Below, piece after piece: positions 27,924 through 38,959 of a DNA stretch of 64,000 nucleotides. This DNA is from PoT sp049331405 (GTDB taxonomy: Bacteria; Planctomycetota; Planctomycetia; Isosphaerales; Isosphaeraceae). The stretch spans positions 3,658,001 to 3,722,000 of the forward strand of contig NZ_CP186274.1 in assembly GCF_049331405.1 (NCBI RefSeq). The letters are read 5' to 3'. A program made the translations under genes and the position numbers. Numbering within the stretch: the stretch's first letter is position 1; the number at the start of each line of letters is the position of its first letter. The notes below the pieces were generated by a model, which worked only from the letters and a program-made list of their open reading frames with translations, was not told where the DNA came from and ran no database searches.

Positions 27924-29963
27924 ATGAAGCTATTGTTGATGGGTCTGCTCGGAATGATGATGGTCGCCCCCGCCTTCGCGGCGGGGAGGCCCATGACGAT
28001 CGACGACCTGCTCGCGGTGAAGTCGGTGGCCGACCCGCAGGTCTCTCCCGACGGGCGCTGGATCGTCTATGTGTTGACGGAGCTGGATCGGGCCACGGAG
28101 AAGTCGAACAGCGACCTCTGGCTCGTCCCGACGGCGGGCGGGGAGCCGAAGCGGCTGACGACCTCGGCCGGGGCGGATTCGCACCCGCGTTGGAGCCCCG
28201 ACGGCAAGACCATCGCATTCACGTCGACCCGGAGCGGCTCGAGCCAGGTCTGGCTGCTGCCGCTCGAGGGAGGCGAGGCGAGGCAACTCACCAAGCTTCC
28301 CATCGACGTCGCCGGCCCCGTCTGGTCGCCGAAGGGGGACAAGCTCGTGGTGGCCGCCGAGGTCTATCCCGGCAAGACGCCCGACGCGACAGCCGCCCAG
28401 GATAAGGAGAAAGAGGCGACCAAGAGCAAGGCTCGCATTTATGATAAGCTCATGATCCGGCATTGGAGTTCATGGGACGAGGGCAAGCGCAGCCACGTCT
28501 TCGTCGTCGACGCCCAGACGGGCGCCGCGAAGGACCTGATGCCAGACCTCGAGGTGAACAGCCCCCCTGCTCCCTTCGGCGGCTCGAACGACTACGCGTT
28601 CTCGGCCGACGGCAAGGAGGTCGCTTTCACGGCCGAGCCCGCCAAGGATATGGCCTGGTCTACGAACACCGATATCTGGACGGTTCCCGCCGAGGGGGGC
28701 GAGCGCAAGAATCAGACAGCGTCCAACCTCGGCGCCGATTCTCAGCCGTCGTATTCACCCGACGGCAAGCACTTCGCCTACACGAGCCAGTCCCGCGCGG
28801 GGTTCGAGTCGGACCTCTGGGTCCTGAAGGTCCTCGATCGCCCGGCGGGGAGCCTCGAGTACAGCAGCGAGCGGCTCGATCGGCCCGTGCTCTCGTACGC
28901 CTGGTCGACGGGCGTCGGCGCCTCCCCTGCCCGGCTCTTCGCCGTGATCGACGACCTCGGCGGCGAGCCGATCCTCGAGATCCGCGCGGGCGAGCAACCC
29001 TTGCAGGAGATCCGCGTTCACGGGGGCGTCAACACGGGGGTTCAGGTCGGCCCCGGTGGCGGAGACCTCGTCTTCCTGCGTGGGGACGCCGCCCATCCGA
29101 ATGAGCTGTACACGGCGAAGGCTGATGGTAGCGGGATCAAGGCACTCACGAGGCACAACGCCGAGCTGATCTCAGGCCTGGCTCTCGCCGAGGCGGAGGA
29201 ATTCCGCTTCAAGGGGGCCGACGGCGACTCGGTCTCGGGCTGGCTGGTTCGACCCCCAGGATTCGACCCGAACAAGAAGTACCCCGTCGTCTTCCTGATC
29301 CACGGCGGACCGCAAGGGGCCTGGCATAACGAGTGGCACAACCGCTGGAACTACCAGATGTTCGCCGCCCCGGGCTATGCCGTCGTCGCGATCAATCCCC
29401 GAGGCTCCACCGGCTACGGCCAGAAGTTTACCGACCAGATCAGCCAGGACTGGACCGGGCGGGTCTACGACGACCTCATGCTGGGGCTGGACCACGCCCT
29501 CAAGTCGTACAGCTTCCTGGACGGCTCGAAGGTCGCGGCGGCGGGAGGCTCTTACGGCGGGTTCATGGTCAACTGGATCGCTGGGCATACCGACCGCTTC
29601 AAGGCCCTCATCAGCCACGCCGGGGTCTTCGACCTCACGAGCAAGTACGGCACGACGGAGGAGCTCTGGTTCCCCGAGTGGGAATTCGGCGGGACCCCCT
29701 GGGAGAAACCCGAGCACTATCGTGAGCGCTCGCCGAGCTCGTACATCCAGAACTTCAAGACGCCGACCCTCGTGATCCACGGCGCCCTCGACTACCGGGT
29801 CCACGAAGGACAGGGCCTCGGCATGTTCACCGCCCTCCAGCGGCGAGGGATCCCGAGCCGCTTCGTCTTCTTCCCCGACGAAGGGCACTGGATCACCAAG
29901 CCGGCGAACCGCATCCTCTGGTGGCGGGAAGTGATGGGCTGGCTTGAGAAGTACTTGAAGTGA
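27924..29963 (+). CDS. Exported S9-family peptidase (acylaminoacyl/dipeptidyl peptidase type)
   Basis: A 679-aa serine peptidase. A signal peptide (L-L-L-M-G-L-L-G-M-M-M-V-A-P-A-F-A) is followed by a beta-propeller with repeated S-P-D-G-x motifs (V-S-P-D-G-R-W-I-V-Y, W-S-P-D-G-K-T-I-A-F, Y-S-P-D-G-K-H-F-A-Y). The C-terminal hydrolase domain starts with H-G-G-P and has Ser in A-G-G-S-Y-G-G-F-M (~543), Asp in G-A-L-D-Y-R-V (~622) and His in D-E-G-H-W-I (~655). GAGGGAGGA precedes the ATG. It sits 24 bases after the POT transporter and probably generates small peptides outside the cytoplasmic membrane for it. Confidence 0.93.
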   Translation: MKLLLMGLLGMMMVAPAFAAGRPMTIDDLLAVKSVADPQVSPDGRWIVYVLTELDRATEKSNSDLWLVPTAGGEPKRLTTSAGADSHPRWSPDGKTIAFTSTRSGSSQVWLLPLEGGEARQLTKLPIDVAGPVWSPKGDKLVVAAEVYPGKTPDATAAQDKEKEATKSKARIYDKLMIRHWSSWDEGKRSHVFVVDAQTGAAKDLMPDLEVNSPPAPFGGSNDYAFSADGKEVAFTAEPAKDMAWSTNTDIWTVPAEGGERKNQTASNLGADSQPSYSPDGKHFAYTSQSRAGFESDLWVLKVLDRPAGSLEYSSERLDRPVLSYAWSTGVGASPARLFAVIDDLGGEPILEIRAGEQPLQEIRVHGGVNTGVQVGPGGGDLVFLRGDAAHPNELYTAKADGSGIKALTRHNAELISGLALAEAEEFRFKGADGDSVSGWLVRPPGFDPNKKYPVVFLIHGGPQGAWHNEWHNRWNYQMFAAPGYAVVAINPRGSTGYGQKFTDQISQDWTGRVYDDLMLGLDHALKSYSFLDGSKVAAAGGSYGGFMVNWIAGHTDRFKALISHAGVFDLTSKYGTTEELWFPEWEFGGTPWEKPEHYRERSPSSYIQNFKTPTLVIHGALDYRVHEGQGLGMFTALQRRGIPSRFVFFPDEGHWITKPANRILWWREVMGWLEKYLK

Positions 29964-29978
29964 GCTGAGACTCGCGAC

Positions 29979-30010
29979 GGGGGTTGAGTCGCTCTCGCGA
30001 CTCGGCCCCC
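29979..30010 (+). terminator. Terminator after the S9 peptidase
   Basis: GAGTCGC / GCGACTC (7 bp, TCTC loop) is extended by an outer GGGGG / CCCCC arm after a two-base bulge on each side. It starts 16 bases past the stop codon. Confidence 0.6.
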
Positions 30011-30157
30011 TGCTCAGCGATTCAGGCCGGGCGTCGCGTCCCCATGATGTGGCTCGACGCCCTGGCCTCCCGGCCATCGCCGAATGTCCAGGACACGCTC
30101 CGTAGATCGAATGGATCTCGCACGCATCTCCTAGTCCAGAATGGTGAGCCTCGTCGC

Positions 30158-31807
30158 ATGGGTACAACCGAGTTCAATCTCAGACCGATCACCGAAGTCG
30201 CCGAAGGTCTTGGGATTTCCGCCGAGTATCTCGAGCCTTATGGCCGGGATAAGGCCAAGGTGCGACTCGAGGCCATCGAGCGTTCGGGCCGCTCGCCGGG
30301 TAAGCTGATCCTGGTCTCGGCGATCACCCCGACCCCGGCCGGCGAGGGGAAGACGACCGTCTCCATCGGCCTGGCGCAGGGGCTCCGCAAGATCGGCAAG
30401 CACTCGGCCCTGGCGCTGAGGCAGCCTTCCATGGGCCCGGTCTTCGGGCGCAAGGGAGGTGCGACGGGAGGCGGAGCGAGCCGGCTTGAGCCGTCGAACA
30501 AGATCAACCTCCAGTTCACCGGGGACTTCCACGCGATCACGGCGGCCCACAACCTTTTGGCGGCCGCCATCGACAACAAGCTCCACTTCGAGAACACGAG
30601 GCTCGACCCGCGCCACGTCCTCTGGAAGCGTGTGCTGGACATGAACGATCGAGCCCTGCGCAAGATCGTCATCGGCCTGGGCGGGCCCTACCAGGGGGTT
30701 CCTCGCGAGTCGGGCTTCGACATCACCGCCGCCAGCGAGGTCATGGCGATCCTCTGCCTCGCCGACTCCCCGGCCGACCTCCGCGCCCGGCTCGAGCGGA
30801 TCCTCGTGGGCTATGACGACCAGGGGAAGCCGGTCCTCGCCAAGGAGATGAAGGTCATCGGCTCGATGGCGGCGATCCTCAACGAGGCCATCCAGCCCAA
30901 CCTCGTTCAGTCTCGTGAAGGGACCCCGGCTTTCGTCCACGGCGGCCCATTCGCTAACATCGCCCACGGCTGCAACTCGGTCCTGGCGACGCGGATGGCC
31001 CTCGCCCACGCGGATTACGCCGTGACTGAGGCGGGCTTCGCCTTCGACCTGGGCGGCGAGAAGTTCTTCGACTTGAAGTGCCGGTCGGGGAACTTCAACC
31101 CCGCGGCCATCGTCATCGTCGCGACCGTGCGTGCTTTGAAGATGCACGGCGGGCTCGACCTCAAGGACCTCAAGACGCCTGACCCCTCGGCCGTGGAACG
31201 CGGCCTGGTCAACCTCGCCGCCCACCTCGATAGTGCGGCGCATTTCGGCAAGCCGACCGTCGTCGCCATCAACCAGTTCGCGGACGACACCCCCGAAGAG
31301 CTCGACATCATCCATCGCTTCTGCGCGGGCCGCAACATCCCGAGCGCCACGGCCAACGTCTTCGGCGAAGGGGGAGTCGGGGCAACGGATCTGGCCGAGA
31401 AGGTCGTCGCGGCGACGGAAGGGCCGGAGACACCTTATCAGCCCCTCTACCCGCTCGAGTGGCCGGCCGAGCGCAAGCTCGAGGCGATCGCCAAGGCCAT
31501 GTATGGCGCCGATGGTGTGAACATCCTCCCGGCGGCCGAGGCCAAGCTCCGCAAGGCCAGGAAGCTTGGTTACGGCAATCTCCCCCTCTGCATGGCCAAG
31601 ACCCAGGATTCGCTGTCGGACAACCCCAAGCTCCGGGGTCGCCCGAAGGGCTTCACCCTCACGGTTCGAGACGTCGAGATCGCCGCGGGGGCCGGCTTCC
31701 TCGTCACGCTCACCGGCGAGATCGTCCGCATGCCGGGACTTCCCGAGGTCCCCGCCGCCGAGCGGATCGACGTCGACGAGCAGGCGAACATCGTCAACCT
31801 CGCCTGA
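30158..31807 (+). CDS. fhs: Formate--tetrahydrofolate ligase
   Basis: Makes 10-formyl-THF from formate, THF and ATP, feeding one-carbon metabolism. The 549-aa length is normal. The P-loop T-P-T-P-A-G-E-G-K-T-T is at ~58-68. R-Q-P-S-M-G-P-V-F-G-x-K-G-G-A-T-G-G-G and N-L-Q-F-T-G-D-F-H-A-I-like segments match the family. E-A-G-F-A-F-D-L-G-x-E-K-F and G-E-G-G-V-G-A-T-D-L-A are present as well. ATG 30158 gives M-G-T-T-E-F-N-L; upstream in-frame codons overlap the terminator region. No folD or related gene is adjacent. Confidence 0.97.
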   Translation: MGTTEFNLRPITEVAEGLGISAEYLEPYGRDKAKVRLEAIERSGRSPGKLILVSAITPTPAGEGKTTVSIGLAQGLRKIGKHSALALRQPSMGPVFGRKGGATGGGASRLEPSNKINLQFTGDFHAITAAHNLLAAAIDNKLHFENTRLDPRHVLWKRVLDMNDRALRKIVIGLGGPYQGVPRESGFDITAASEVMAILCLADSPADLRARLERILVGYDDQGKPVLAKEMKVIGSMAAILNEAIQPNLVQSREGTPAFVHGGPFANIAHGCNSVLATRMALAHADYAVTEAGFAFDLGGEKFFDLKCRSGNFNPAAIVIVATVRALKMHGGLDLKDLKTPDPSAVERGLVNLAAHLDSAAHFGKPTVVAINQFADDTPEELDIIHRFCAGRNIPSATANVFGEGGVGATDLAEKVVAATEGPETPYQPLYPLEWPAERKLEAIAKAMYGADGVNILPAAEAKLRKARKLGYGNLPLCMAKTQDSLSDNPKLRGRPKGFTLTVRDVEIAAGAGFLVTLTGEIVRMPGLPEVPAAERIDVDEQANIVNLA

Positions 31808-31841
31808 GCCCACGTTCGCAATGTCACTATCAACAACAAAG

Positions 31842-31865
31842 GAGGGCGGCCCTGTGGCCGCCCTC
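31842..31865 (+). terminator. Intrinsic terminator after fhs
   Basis: GAGGGCGGCC / GGCCGCCCTC (10 bp, CTGT loop) followed by TTGCGTTTT, 35 bases beyond the stop codon. The remaining sequence to 32032 shows no gene. Confidence 0.8.
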
Positions 31866-32032
31866 TTGCGTTTTCGCGATCACCCATCTGTTCGAATGAA
31901 GCCTCGTACTGGGGATTCCCCCGGCTCGCCCATCGCTGGGAAGTGTTCTTCCTATCGGCACGAACTAACGGCTCGGGAACTGAAAAATATTTCCAAGGGT
32001 TTTCGGTCGGATGGGCGAGGTAAGTGTCGACG

Positions 32033-33058
32033 TCAGCCCGGCATCTCCGTCGAGAACCCGTGCTGCTTGCGATGGACAGGACCATCAAAGGCCTTGGACG
32101 ACTTGAAGAGCTCGAACCGACCGTCCCCCGCGAGCTTGATCGTTTTGGCCTCGATCTGCTGGCGCTCCTGGTCCTGCAATGGCGTGAATTCGCGGACGAT
32201 TTTGAGGTTCTGCTCTAGGACTTTCATCGAATCGATCCCTGAGACGAGCGTCGAGATAGGCATGGAGAGGACGTAGCGCAGGGCCTCCTCAACCGGGATC
32301 CCGGCCTTGGAAACGATTTGGCCCGAGCCCCCCAGGCTCTTCATGGCGAGGCAGCCGATCCCGCGGCGATTCAACTCCGGCAAGACGTGCTTCTGGAAGC
32401 TGCGGTAATGGACATCCATCACGTTGAGCGGCATCTGAACCGAGGCCCAGTCATACGGCTCGGAGAGCATCTTGAGGTGGATCGACGGGTCCTTGTGGCC
32501 CGTGAAGCCGAGGTAGCGGACTTTACCCTCGCGGACGGCTTTCAGGCCGGTGTGAATCGCGCCCTCGACGTCGAAGATCCAGTCGGGGTCGTTGTCGTAA
32601 ACGATCTCGTGGAACTGCCAGAGGTCGAGGTGATCGGTCTTGAGCCGCCTGAGGCTGTCCTCGAGGTTCGACTGGGCGTCCTTGGCGGTCCTGCCGCAGC
32701 ACTTCGTCATCAGGAAGACCTTGTCGCGACGGCCCCCCTCGGCGAGGGCCTTGCCCATGCGCTCTTCCGCAAGCCCGTCGTGGTAGTCCCAGGCGTTGTC
32801 CATGAAAGTGATGCCCTCGTCGACCGCTCGATGGATGAGGGCGAGGCTCTCCTTCTCGGACATTTTCTGCGGGTTCGTGCAGGCATGACCCCCGAGGCAG
32901 AGCAGGCTCACCTGTTCGCCGGTCTTCCCGAGCGGGCGTAGAGGGATGCCCCCCGCGTTCTTCTCGGCGGCCGAGGCGCTCGTGATGAAACTCGCCACGG
33001 CCAGGCCGGCGACCCCCGCCTGGATGAACTCACGTCGATTCGATGGATTGGGTCCCAT
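32033..33058 (-). CDS. Tat-exported aldo/keto reductase
   Basis: A 341-aa NAD(P)H-dependent oxidoreductase. ATG 33058 has GAGGA upstream and gives M-G-P-N-P-S-N-R-R-E-F-I-Q-A, a twin-arginine signal with its hydrophobic stretch ending in S-A-S-A. The AKR barrel contains the tetrad Asp and Tyr in M-D-N-A-W-D-Y-H-D, Lys in M-T-K-C-C-G and His in L-W-Q-F-H-E. K-V-R-Y-L-G-F-T-G-H-K is the family strand. The exported form is like the many planctomycete oxidoreductases with a Tat leader. Substrate unknown. Divergent from the AI-2E permease across 119 bases. Confidence 0.88.
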   Translation of the reverse strand: MGPNPSNRREFIQAGVAGLAVASFITSASAAEKNAGGIPLRPLGKTGEQVSLLCLGGHACTNPQKMSEKESLALIHRAVDEGITFMDNAWDYHDGLAEERMGKALAEGGRRDKVFLMTKCCGRTAKDAQSNLEDSLRRLKTDHLDLWQFHEIVYDNDPDWIFDVEGAIHTGLKAVREGKVRYLGFTGHKDPSIHLKMLSEPYDWASVQMPLNVMDVHYRSFQKHVLPELNRRGIGCLAMKSLGGSGQIVSKAGIPVEEALRYVLSMPISTLVSGIDSMKVLEQNLKIVREFTPLQDQERQQIEAKTIKLAGDGRFELFKSSKAFDGPVHRKQHGFSTEMPG

Positions 33059-33177
33059 GGATTTCCTCAACGGTTTGCCTTCGTGGTTCGTCGGGCTCCG
33101 CAACAACATCGGCTGACGATGCCGCAACTCACGCGCCCGGGTCTGGGCATGTGATTCGCTTCTGTGCCTAGGAAAGG

Positions 33178-35100
33178 ATGCGAAGTCGACTCGGGGTGGC
33201 GATCGCTGTTGATCGCAAGACTCGCGCACGGAATCGACGACTCTCACTTCAAGGAACCCAAACCTTGGCCTCGAAGCGACAAACACTGACCGTGAATCCG
33301 TCAGTGATCACGACCTTCCTGATCCTCGCCGCGATCGCCTTCATGTCGCTCGCTTCCGAGGTCCTGAAACCGCTCGCCCTCGCGGTCCTGCTCAGTTTCG
33401 CACTGGCCCCGATCTCCAAATTCTTCGAGCAACGCGGGGTGCCCAGGTTCCTCTCGGTTGTCCTCACCTTGCTCCTGGCGATCGGGGTGATGGGGTTCGT
33501 GAGTTACAAGGTGGGAGAGCAAATCGCCACGCTGGCCCAGCACATCAACCCCGAGGAACTACAGAAGAACATCGAGAAGAAGTTCCGTTTCCTCAAGCCT
33601 CGCGAAGAAGGGGCTGTCAAACGACTCCTGACGACAGCCGGCAATCTGGCGAAATCCGTGGATTCGCCCCCGACCTCGAACTCGGCGGTCCCGGTCAACG
33701 TGGTGACGCAACCGTCGTTCACCCAGAGGCTGCAGTCGGCCGTCGGCCCTTATCTCGAAAGTGCGGGCGTCGGCGCGTTCGTGCTCGTCCTCGTGCTGTT
33801 CATTCTCTCGACACGCGAGGACCTCAACGACCGGGTGATACGCCTCGTGGGACAGGGGCGAGTGAGCTTGACGACCAAGACCATGGAAGAGGTCGGTCGG
33901 CGCATCAGCCGCTACCTCATCATGTTCGCCACGGTCAACTCGATGTTCGGCCTGATCGTCTCGATTGGCCTCTGGGCGATCGGCGTCCCGCTCGCGGCCG
34001 TTTGGGGGCTGGTGGCGGCCCTGCTCCGCTTCATCCCGTACGTCGGACCGGCGACGGCCTTCGCCCTCCCCCTGGCCTTCTCGGTCGCCAGCTTTGAAGG
34101 TTGGCGTGAGCCCCTGCTCGTGGTCGCCCTCTTCGCCGCGCTCGAGGTCGTCGCGAACAGCTTCGTCGAGCCGGTCGTTTACGGGAAGACGACCGGGGTA
34201 ACGGCCCTCGGCCTCCTCGTCGCGGCCATGTTCTGGACGTGGCTCTGGGGCATGCTTGGCCTGCTCCTCTCGACGCCTCTCACCGTTTGCCTCGCCGTCC
34301 TCGGCAAATCGGTCCCTAGCCTGAAGGTGTTTTCCATCCTCCTCGGTGAGGATCCACCGCTTTCTGCCAGCGTGCGCTTCTATCAGAGGCTCCTGGTCAG
34401 CGACTTCGACGAGGCCCAGGACATCCTCGAGGAGGCGTTCAAGGAGAAGCCGGTCGCCGATGTGTTCGACGACTTCCTCGTCCCGACGCTCTCTCGAGTC
34501 GAGCGTGACTACGCCCGAGGCGAGCTTGAGATGCGCGACCGCGCTTTGATCCTCCGATTCATCTCCGACGTGCTCGACGACCTCGAGGTCCCGACCTCGC
34601 CCGCGACCGACCTGGATGACACCGACGCCCACATCGTTGGGGTGAAGTCGAACAACAAGACGGACGTGTTCGTCCTGAGGATGTTGGGCATTCTCCTGAA
34701 ATCCAATCATCTGAAGTTCCAGATCATCGCCGAGACGAGCACCCCCTTGAAGCTGGCCGAGATGATCTTGGAGCTCGAACCTCGAGTCGTGGTCGTCTCG
34801 CACCTCCCGCCGGGCGGATTCACGACGGCCCGGTATCTCGTCCGACGCCTCCGCGCCCGCTTCAACGACCTGCCGATCCTCGTCGGCCGCTGGGGCGAAA
34901 TCGGAGACTCGGCCAAGGCTGCGACGAAACTCGAAGAGGTCGGTGCCTCAAAGGTGGTCGACCAGCTCAAGGACGCGCTCGACAGCATCATCAAGCAGGT
35001 GGCCCCGGAGACCGATGAGAAGGCGAATGAACTGATGCCCCCCTCCTCGCCCCCGGAAATCCGGAAGAAGGCCTCGACCGGAGGCAAGCCGCGCAAGTAA
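33178..35100 (+). CDS. AI-2E family permease with C-terminal B12-binding-like domain
   Basis: A 640-aa fusion. Residues ~40-395 are an AI-2E/TqsA-PerM type permease: paired N-terminal helices, a soluble loop rich in K/E, then V-G-R-R-I-S-R-Y-L, F-I-P-Y-V-G-P and P-L-T-V-C-L-A-V-L-G-K. Residues ~396-470 match the helical cap of B12-binding modules (D-E-A-Q-D-I-L-E-E-A, F-L-V-P-T-L-S-R-V, R-G-E-L-E). The tail to ~590 looks like the Rossmann half (V-V-V-S-H-L-P-P-G-G; L-P-I-L-V-G). The cobalamin-binding D-x-H-x-x-G is absent. ATG 33178 (AGGAAAGG overlaps) is tentative; a TTG at 33265 is possible. Confidence 0.85.
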   Translation: MRSRLGVAIAVDRKTRARNRRLSLQGTQTLASKRQTLTVNPSVITTFLILAAIAFMSLASEVLKPLALAVLLSFALAPISKFFEQRGVPRFLSVVLTLLLAIGVMGFVSYKVGEQIATLAQHINPEELQKNIEKKFRFLKPREEGAVKRLLTTAGNLAKSVDSPPTSNSAVPVNVVTQPSFTQRLQSAVGPYLESAGVGAFVLVLVLFILSTREDLNDRVIRLVGQGRVSLTTKTMEEVGRRISRYLIMFATVNSMFGLIVSIGLWAIGVPLAAVWGLVAALLRFIPYVGPATAFALPLAFSVASFEGWREPLLVVALFAALEVVANSFVEPVVYGKTTGVTALGLLVAAMFWTWLWGMLGLLLSTPLTVCLAVLGKSVPSLKVFSILLGEDPPLSASVRFYQRLLVSDFDEAQDILEEAFKEKPVADVFDDFLVPTLSRVERDYARGELEMRDRALILRFISDVLDDLEVPTSPATDLDDTDAHIVGVKSNNKTDVFVLRMLGILLKSNHLKFQIIAETSTPLKLAEMILELEPRVVVVSHLPPGGFTTARYLVRRLRARFNDLPILVGRWGEIGDSAKAATKLEEVGASKVVDQLKDALDSIIKQVAPETDEKANELMPPSSPPEIRKKASTGGKPRK

Positions 35101-35189
35101 CCAGTCAAGAGTGTTGAAGGTTCGGCCCGGTCGCGTTCCAATGTGGAGGGTCAATTCGAGGTCGCCGCAGTCCGGACCAGGAGGGGGCC

Positions 35190-37021
<1,832 letters not shown>

Positions 37022-37025
<4 letters not shown>

Positions 37026-37057
37026 GCCGGGGGCGAATGACTTCGTCCCCGGCCTAT
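37022..37057 (+). terminator. Terminator at the end of glmS
   Basis: ATAGGCCGGGG and CCCCGGCCTAT form an 11-bp perfect stem, extended inward by several more pairs to a 4-base loop. It includes the glmS stop codon TAG. There is no U tract; it may serve the converging FHA gene too. Confidence 0.7.
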
Positions 37058-37098
37058 GGCATGCGTCGACTGGTTTTCGAACGTCCTGCGGCCCCGGT

Positions 37099-37686
37099 TT
37101 AGGAGCCCTTGTCGACGTCTTCCTGGATCATGCGGAAGAAGTCGTCGTCGCTCGTCTGCACGAGGGGCGAGCTCTCGCTCCTGACATTATCCGGGATCGC
37201 GTCTTCGAACTCGGCCTCATCGACGGAGAGACGCTCGATCGCTTCCGGGGCTTTGGTTTGCCGGGGGCGAGGCTTGTTCCCGTCGGTGTCGAGGCCCGCC
37301 AGCTCCATGAGCGAGTGCCGGCGTCGGGATTCGGTGATGTCCTCATCGAGGATATGCTTGTTCATGATGCTGTCGGGACCTGCCGGCTCGTAGTCGAGGT
37401 TGTACAGGTGCCCGGCGATACCAAGCTCGTCGTCCGGCATCACGGAGTGGTCGCTGGCAATCCCCGCCCCGTTGACCGTCGTGCCGTTGGTGCTGCCGAG
37501 GTCTCGGACGTGCCAGACGTTGTTCGAAAACCGGAGCACGCAGTGCTTGCCCGAGATGTTGGAGAAGTCGAGGCAGATGTCGCATGAAGCACGACGGCCG
37601 ACGACCAACTCCGCTTTGAGCAAGGGGATGGGATCTCCGCCACCCATCGGCTTGAGAGTTCCTAAGACGCTATTCGGGGCGGGCAT
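37099..37686 (-). CDS. FHA-domain protein
   Basis: A 195-aa cytoplasmic protein with an N-terminal forkhead-associated domain, which binds phosphothreonine peptides. The key residues are present: G-R-R-A-S-C-D-I (30-37), I-S-G-K-H (44-48), L-G-S-T-N-G-T-T-V-N-G (63-73). The rest (~100-195) is acidic and low in hydrophobic residues, probably disordered, with M-E-L-A-G-L-D as a possible short motif. ATG 37686 (M-P-A-P-N-S-V) has GAGGAG upstream. It may read the output of Ser/Thr kinases such as that at 1953-5762; this partner is a guess. Confidence 0.88.
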   Translation of the reverse strand: MPAPNSVLGTLKPMGGGDPIPLLKAELVVGRRASCDICLDFSNISGKHCVLRFSNNVWHVRDLGSTNGTTVNGAGIASDHSVMPDDELGIAGHLYNLDYEPAGPDSIMNKHILDEDITESRRRHSLMELAGLDTDGNKPRPRQTKAPEAIERLSVDEAEFEDAIPDNVRSESSPLVQTSDDDFFRMIQEDVDKGS

Positions 37687-37755
37687 GGAAGGCTCCTCGC
37701 TTCTAATCCCCAGCGGAGGTGCAAGCAGGGCAGGATTGATCCCAGCACGCATGGG

Positions 37756-37785
37756 ATAGTATCAATCTTCGAGGCTTAACGACAA
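37756..37785 (-). promoter_or_regulatory. Possible promoter of the FHA gene
   Basis: On the minus strand TTGTCG (complement of 37780-37785) and TACTAT (complement of 37756-37761) are 18 bases apart, giving a leader of about 63 bases. The surrounding gap 37687-37964 also holds a perfect 12-base palindrome at 37806. Confidence 0.4.
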
Positions 37786-37805
37786 GATCACTCAATACTC
37801 ACGAG

Positions 37806-37817
37806 AGTCTTAAGACT
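37806..37817. promoter_or_regulatory. 12-bp palindrome AGTCTTAAGACT
   Basis: A perfect 12-base palindrome between two divergent genes, 20 bases upstream of the -35 of the FHA promoter. It could be an operator for either direction, but no regulator gene is near. Confidence 0.3.
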
Positions 37818-37964
37818 TCCCAATTCTCACGGGGCTCTGGCAGGCGCCGCACGCTTCGGATAGCCTCGGACCCTATTCCCGCGGTCTGAATCGGGTCTAG
37901 CCTACGACGGCCGTTGAAGCTCGACGGTCGAGACGGCGACTCATCGCTCACGAGGCAATGGAAC

Positions 37965-38822
37965 ATGGCAATCAACCATACGACGAAAATTTCCAGACGG
38001 GACATCCTTTCCGGCGGAATCGCGGCTTTGGGTGCCCTTTCGCTGGGCAGCCAGCTCCGCCCGGCCTTCGCCGAGGCCCCGTATGGTCCCTTCAAGCTCG
38101 GGCTCCAGAGCTACTCGCTGCGTGGCTACACCAAGGGGGGCCAGGCTGACGTGGAGAAGGCTTTGGCCGTGACGAAGGAGCTGGGCCTGCACTTCTGGGA
38201 GTCGTACCCGGCGCACGTTCCCCCCTCGACCGACCCCGCGGCGGTTGCCGCCAGCAAGAAGAAGGTCGAGGCCGAGGGCGTCAAGGTCATCGGCTACGGC
38301 GTCGTCCACTTCACCAAGGACCATGCCGCGAACAAGAACATCTTCACGTTCGCCAAGGAGCTTGGCGTCGACTACGTCTCCGCCGACCCCGATCCCGATA
38401 GCTTCGAGAGCCTGGACAAGCTGGTCGAGGAGTTCGGCATCGCCGTCGGGATCCACAACCACGGCCCCGGACACCGTTACGACCTGATCGACAAGATTGC
38501 CAAGGTGATCAAGGATCATCACCCCAAGATCGGCTGCTGTGTCGATACGGGACACTTCCTCCGCTCGAAGGAAGACCCCGTCCGCGCCGTCGAGGTCTTC
38601 GGCAAGAGGGTTTACGGCGTCCACCTCAAGGACGTCAAGGACGCCGAGCACTTCACCATCCTGGGCAAGGGGGACCTCCGCACGGTCGACCTCTTCAAGG
38701 CCCTGGCGAAGATCAACTACTCCTACTGCCTCGCGGTCGAGTACGAGGAGTCTCCCGAGAACCCGTATGCCGACCTCGTCCAGTGCCTCGCGACCGCCAA
38801 GGCCGCCGCGGCCGCCCTCTGA
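37965..38822 (+). CDS. Tat-exported sugar phosphate isomerase/epimerase-like TIM barrel protein
   Basis: A 285-aa protein with a twin-arginine leader (I-S-R-R-D-I-L-S-G-G, hydrophobic run, Q-L-R-P-A-F-A). The mature part is a xylose-isomerase-like AP2 TIM barrel: F-K-L-G-L-Q-S-Y-S-L at strand 1, H-N-H-G-P, C-C-V-D-T-G-H-F, V-Y-G-V-H-L-K-D-V-K-D and L-A-V-E-Y-E-E-S-P. These His, Asp and Glu residues are the usual metal ligands. ATG 37965 is chosen for the Tat leader; GAGG lies 11 bases upstream. Such exported TIM-barrel proteins are numerous in planctomycetes; the substrate is not known. Confidence 0.87.
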   Translation: MAINHTTKISRRDILSGGIAALGALSLGSQLRPAFAEAPYGPFKLGLQSYSLRGYTKGGQADVEKALAVTKELGLHFWESYPAHVPPSTDPAAVAASKKKVEAEGVKVIGYGVVHFTKDHAANKNIFTFAKELGVDYVSADPDPDSFESLDKLVEEFGIAVGIHNHGPGHRYDLIDKIAKVIKDHHPKIGCCVDTGHFLRSKEDPVRAVEVFGKRVYGVHLKDVKDAEHFTILGKGDLRTVDLFKALAKINYSYCLAVEYEESPENPYADLVQCLATAKAAAAAL

Positions 38823-38959
38823 GTTGTGAAGCCGACGGGGGCGTCGAGATCCTCATCCCAACGCTCCCGTCGGATCAATACGGCTGCCGGACCATCGAGT
38901 CTCGATCGCAGGCCGAGACCGAGACATCCCGAGATCATCACCTCCAGGAGTGCGACACG

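Noticed and set aside
30131..31813. 560-codon minus-strand frame over fhs
   Set aside because: It lies wholly opposite a clear formate-THF ligase and has no recognisable motif.
35101..35189. glmS ribozyme in the leader of glmS
   Set aside because: The gap is only 89 bases and I see no conserved ribozyme core; the full ribozyme needs more sequence.
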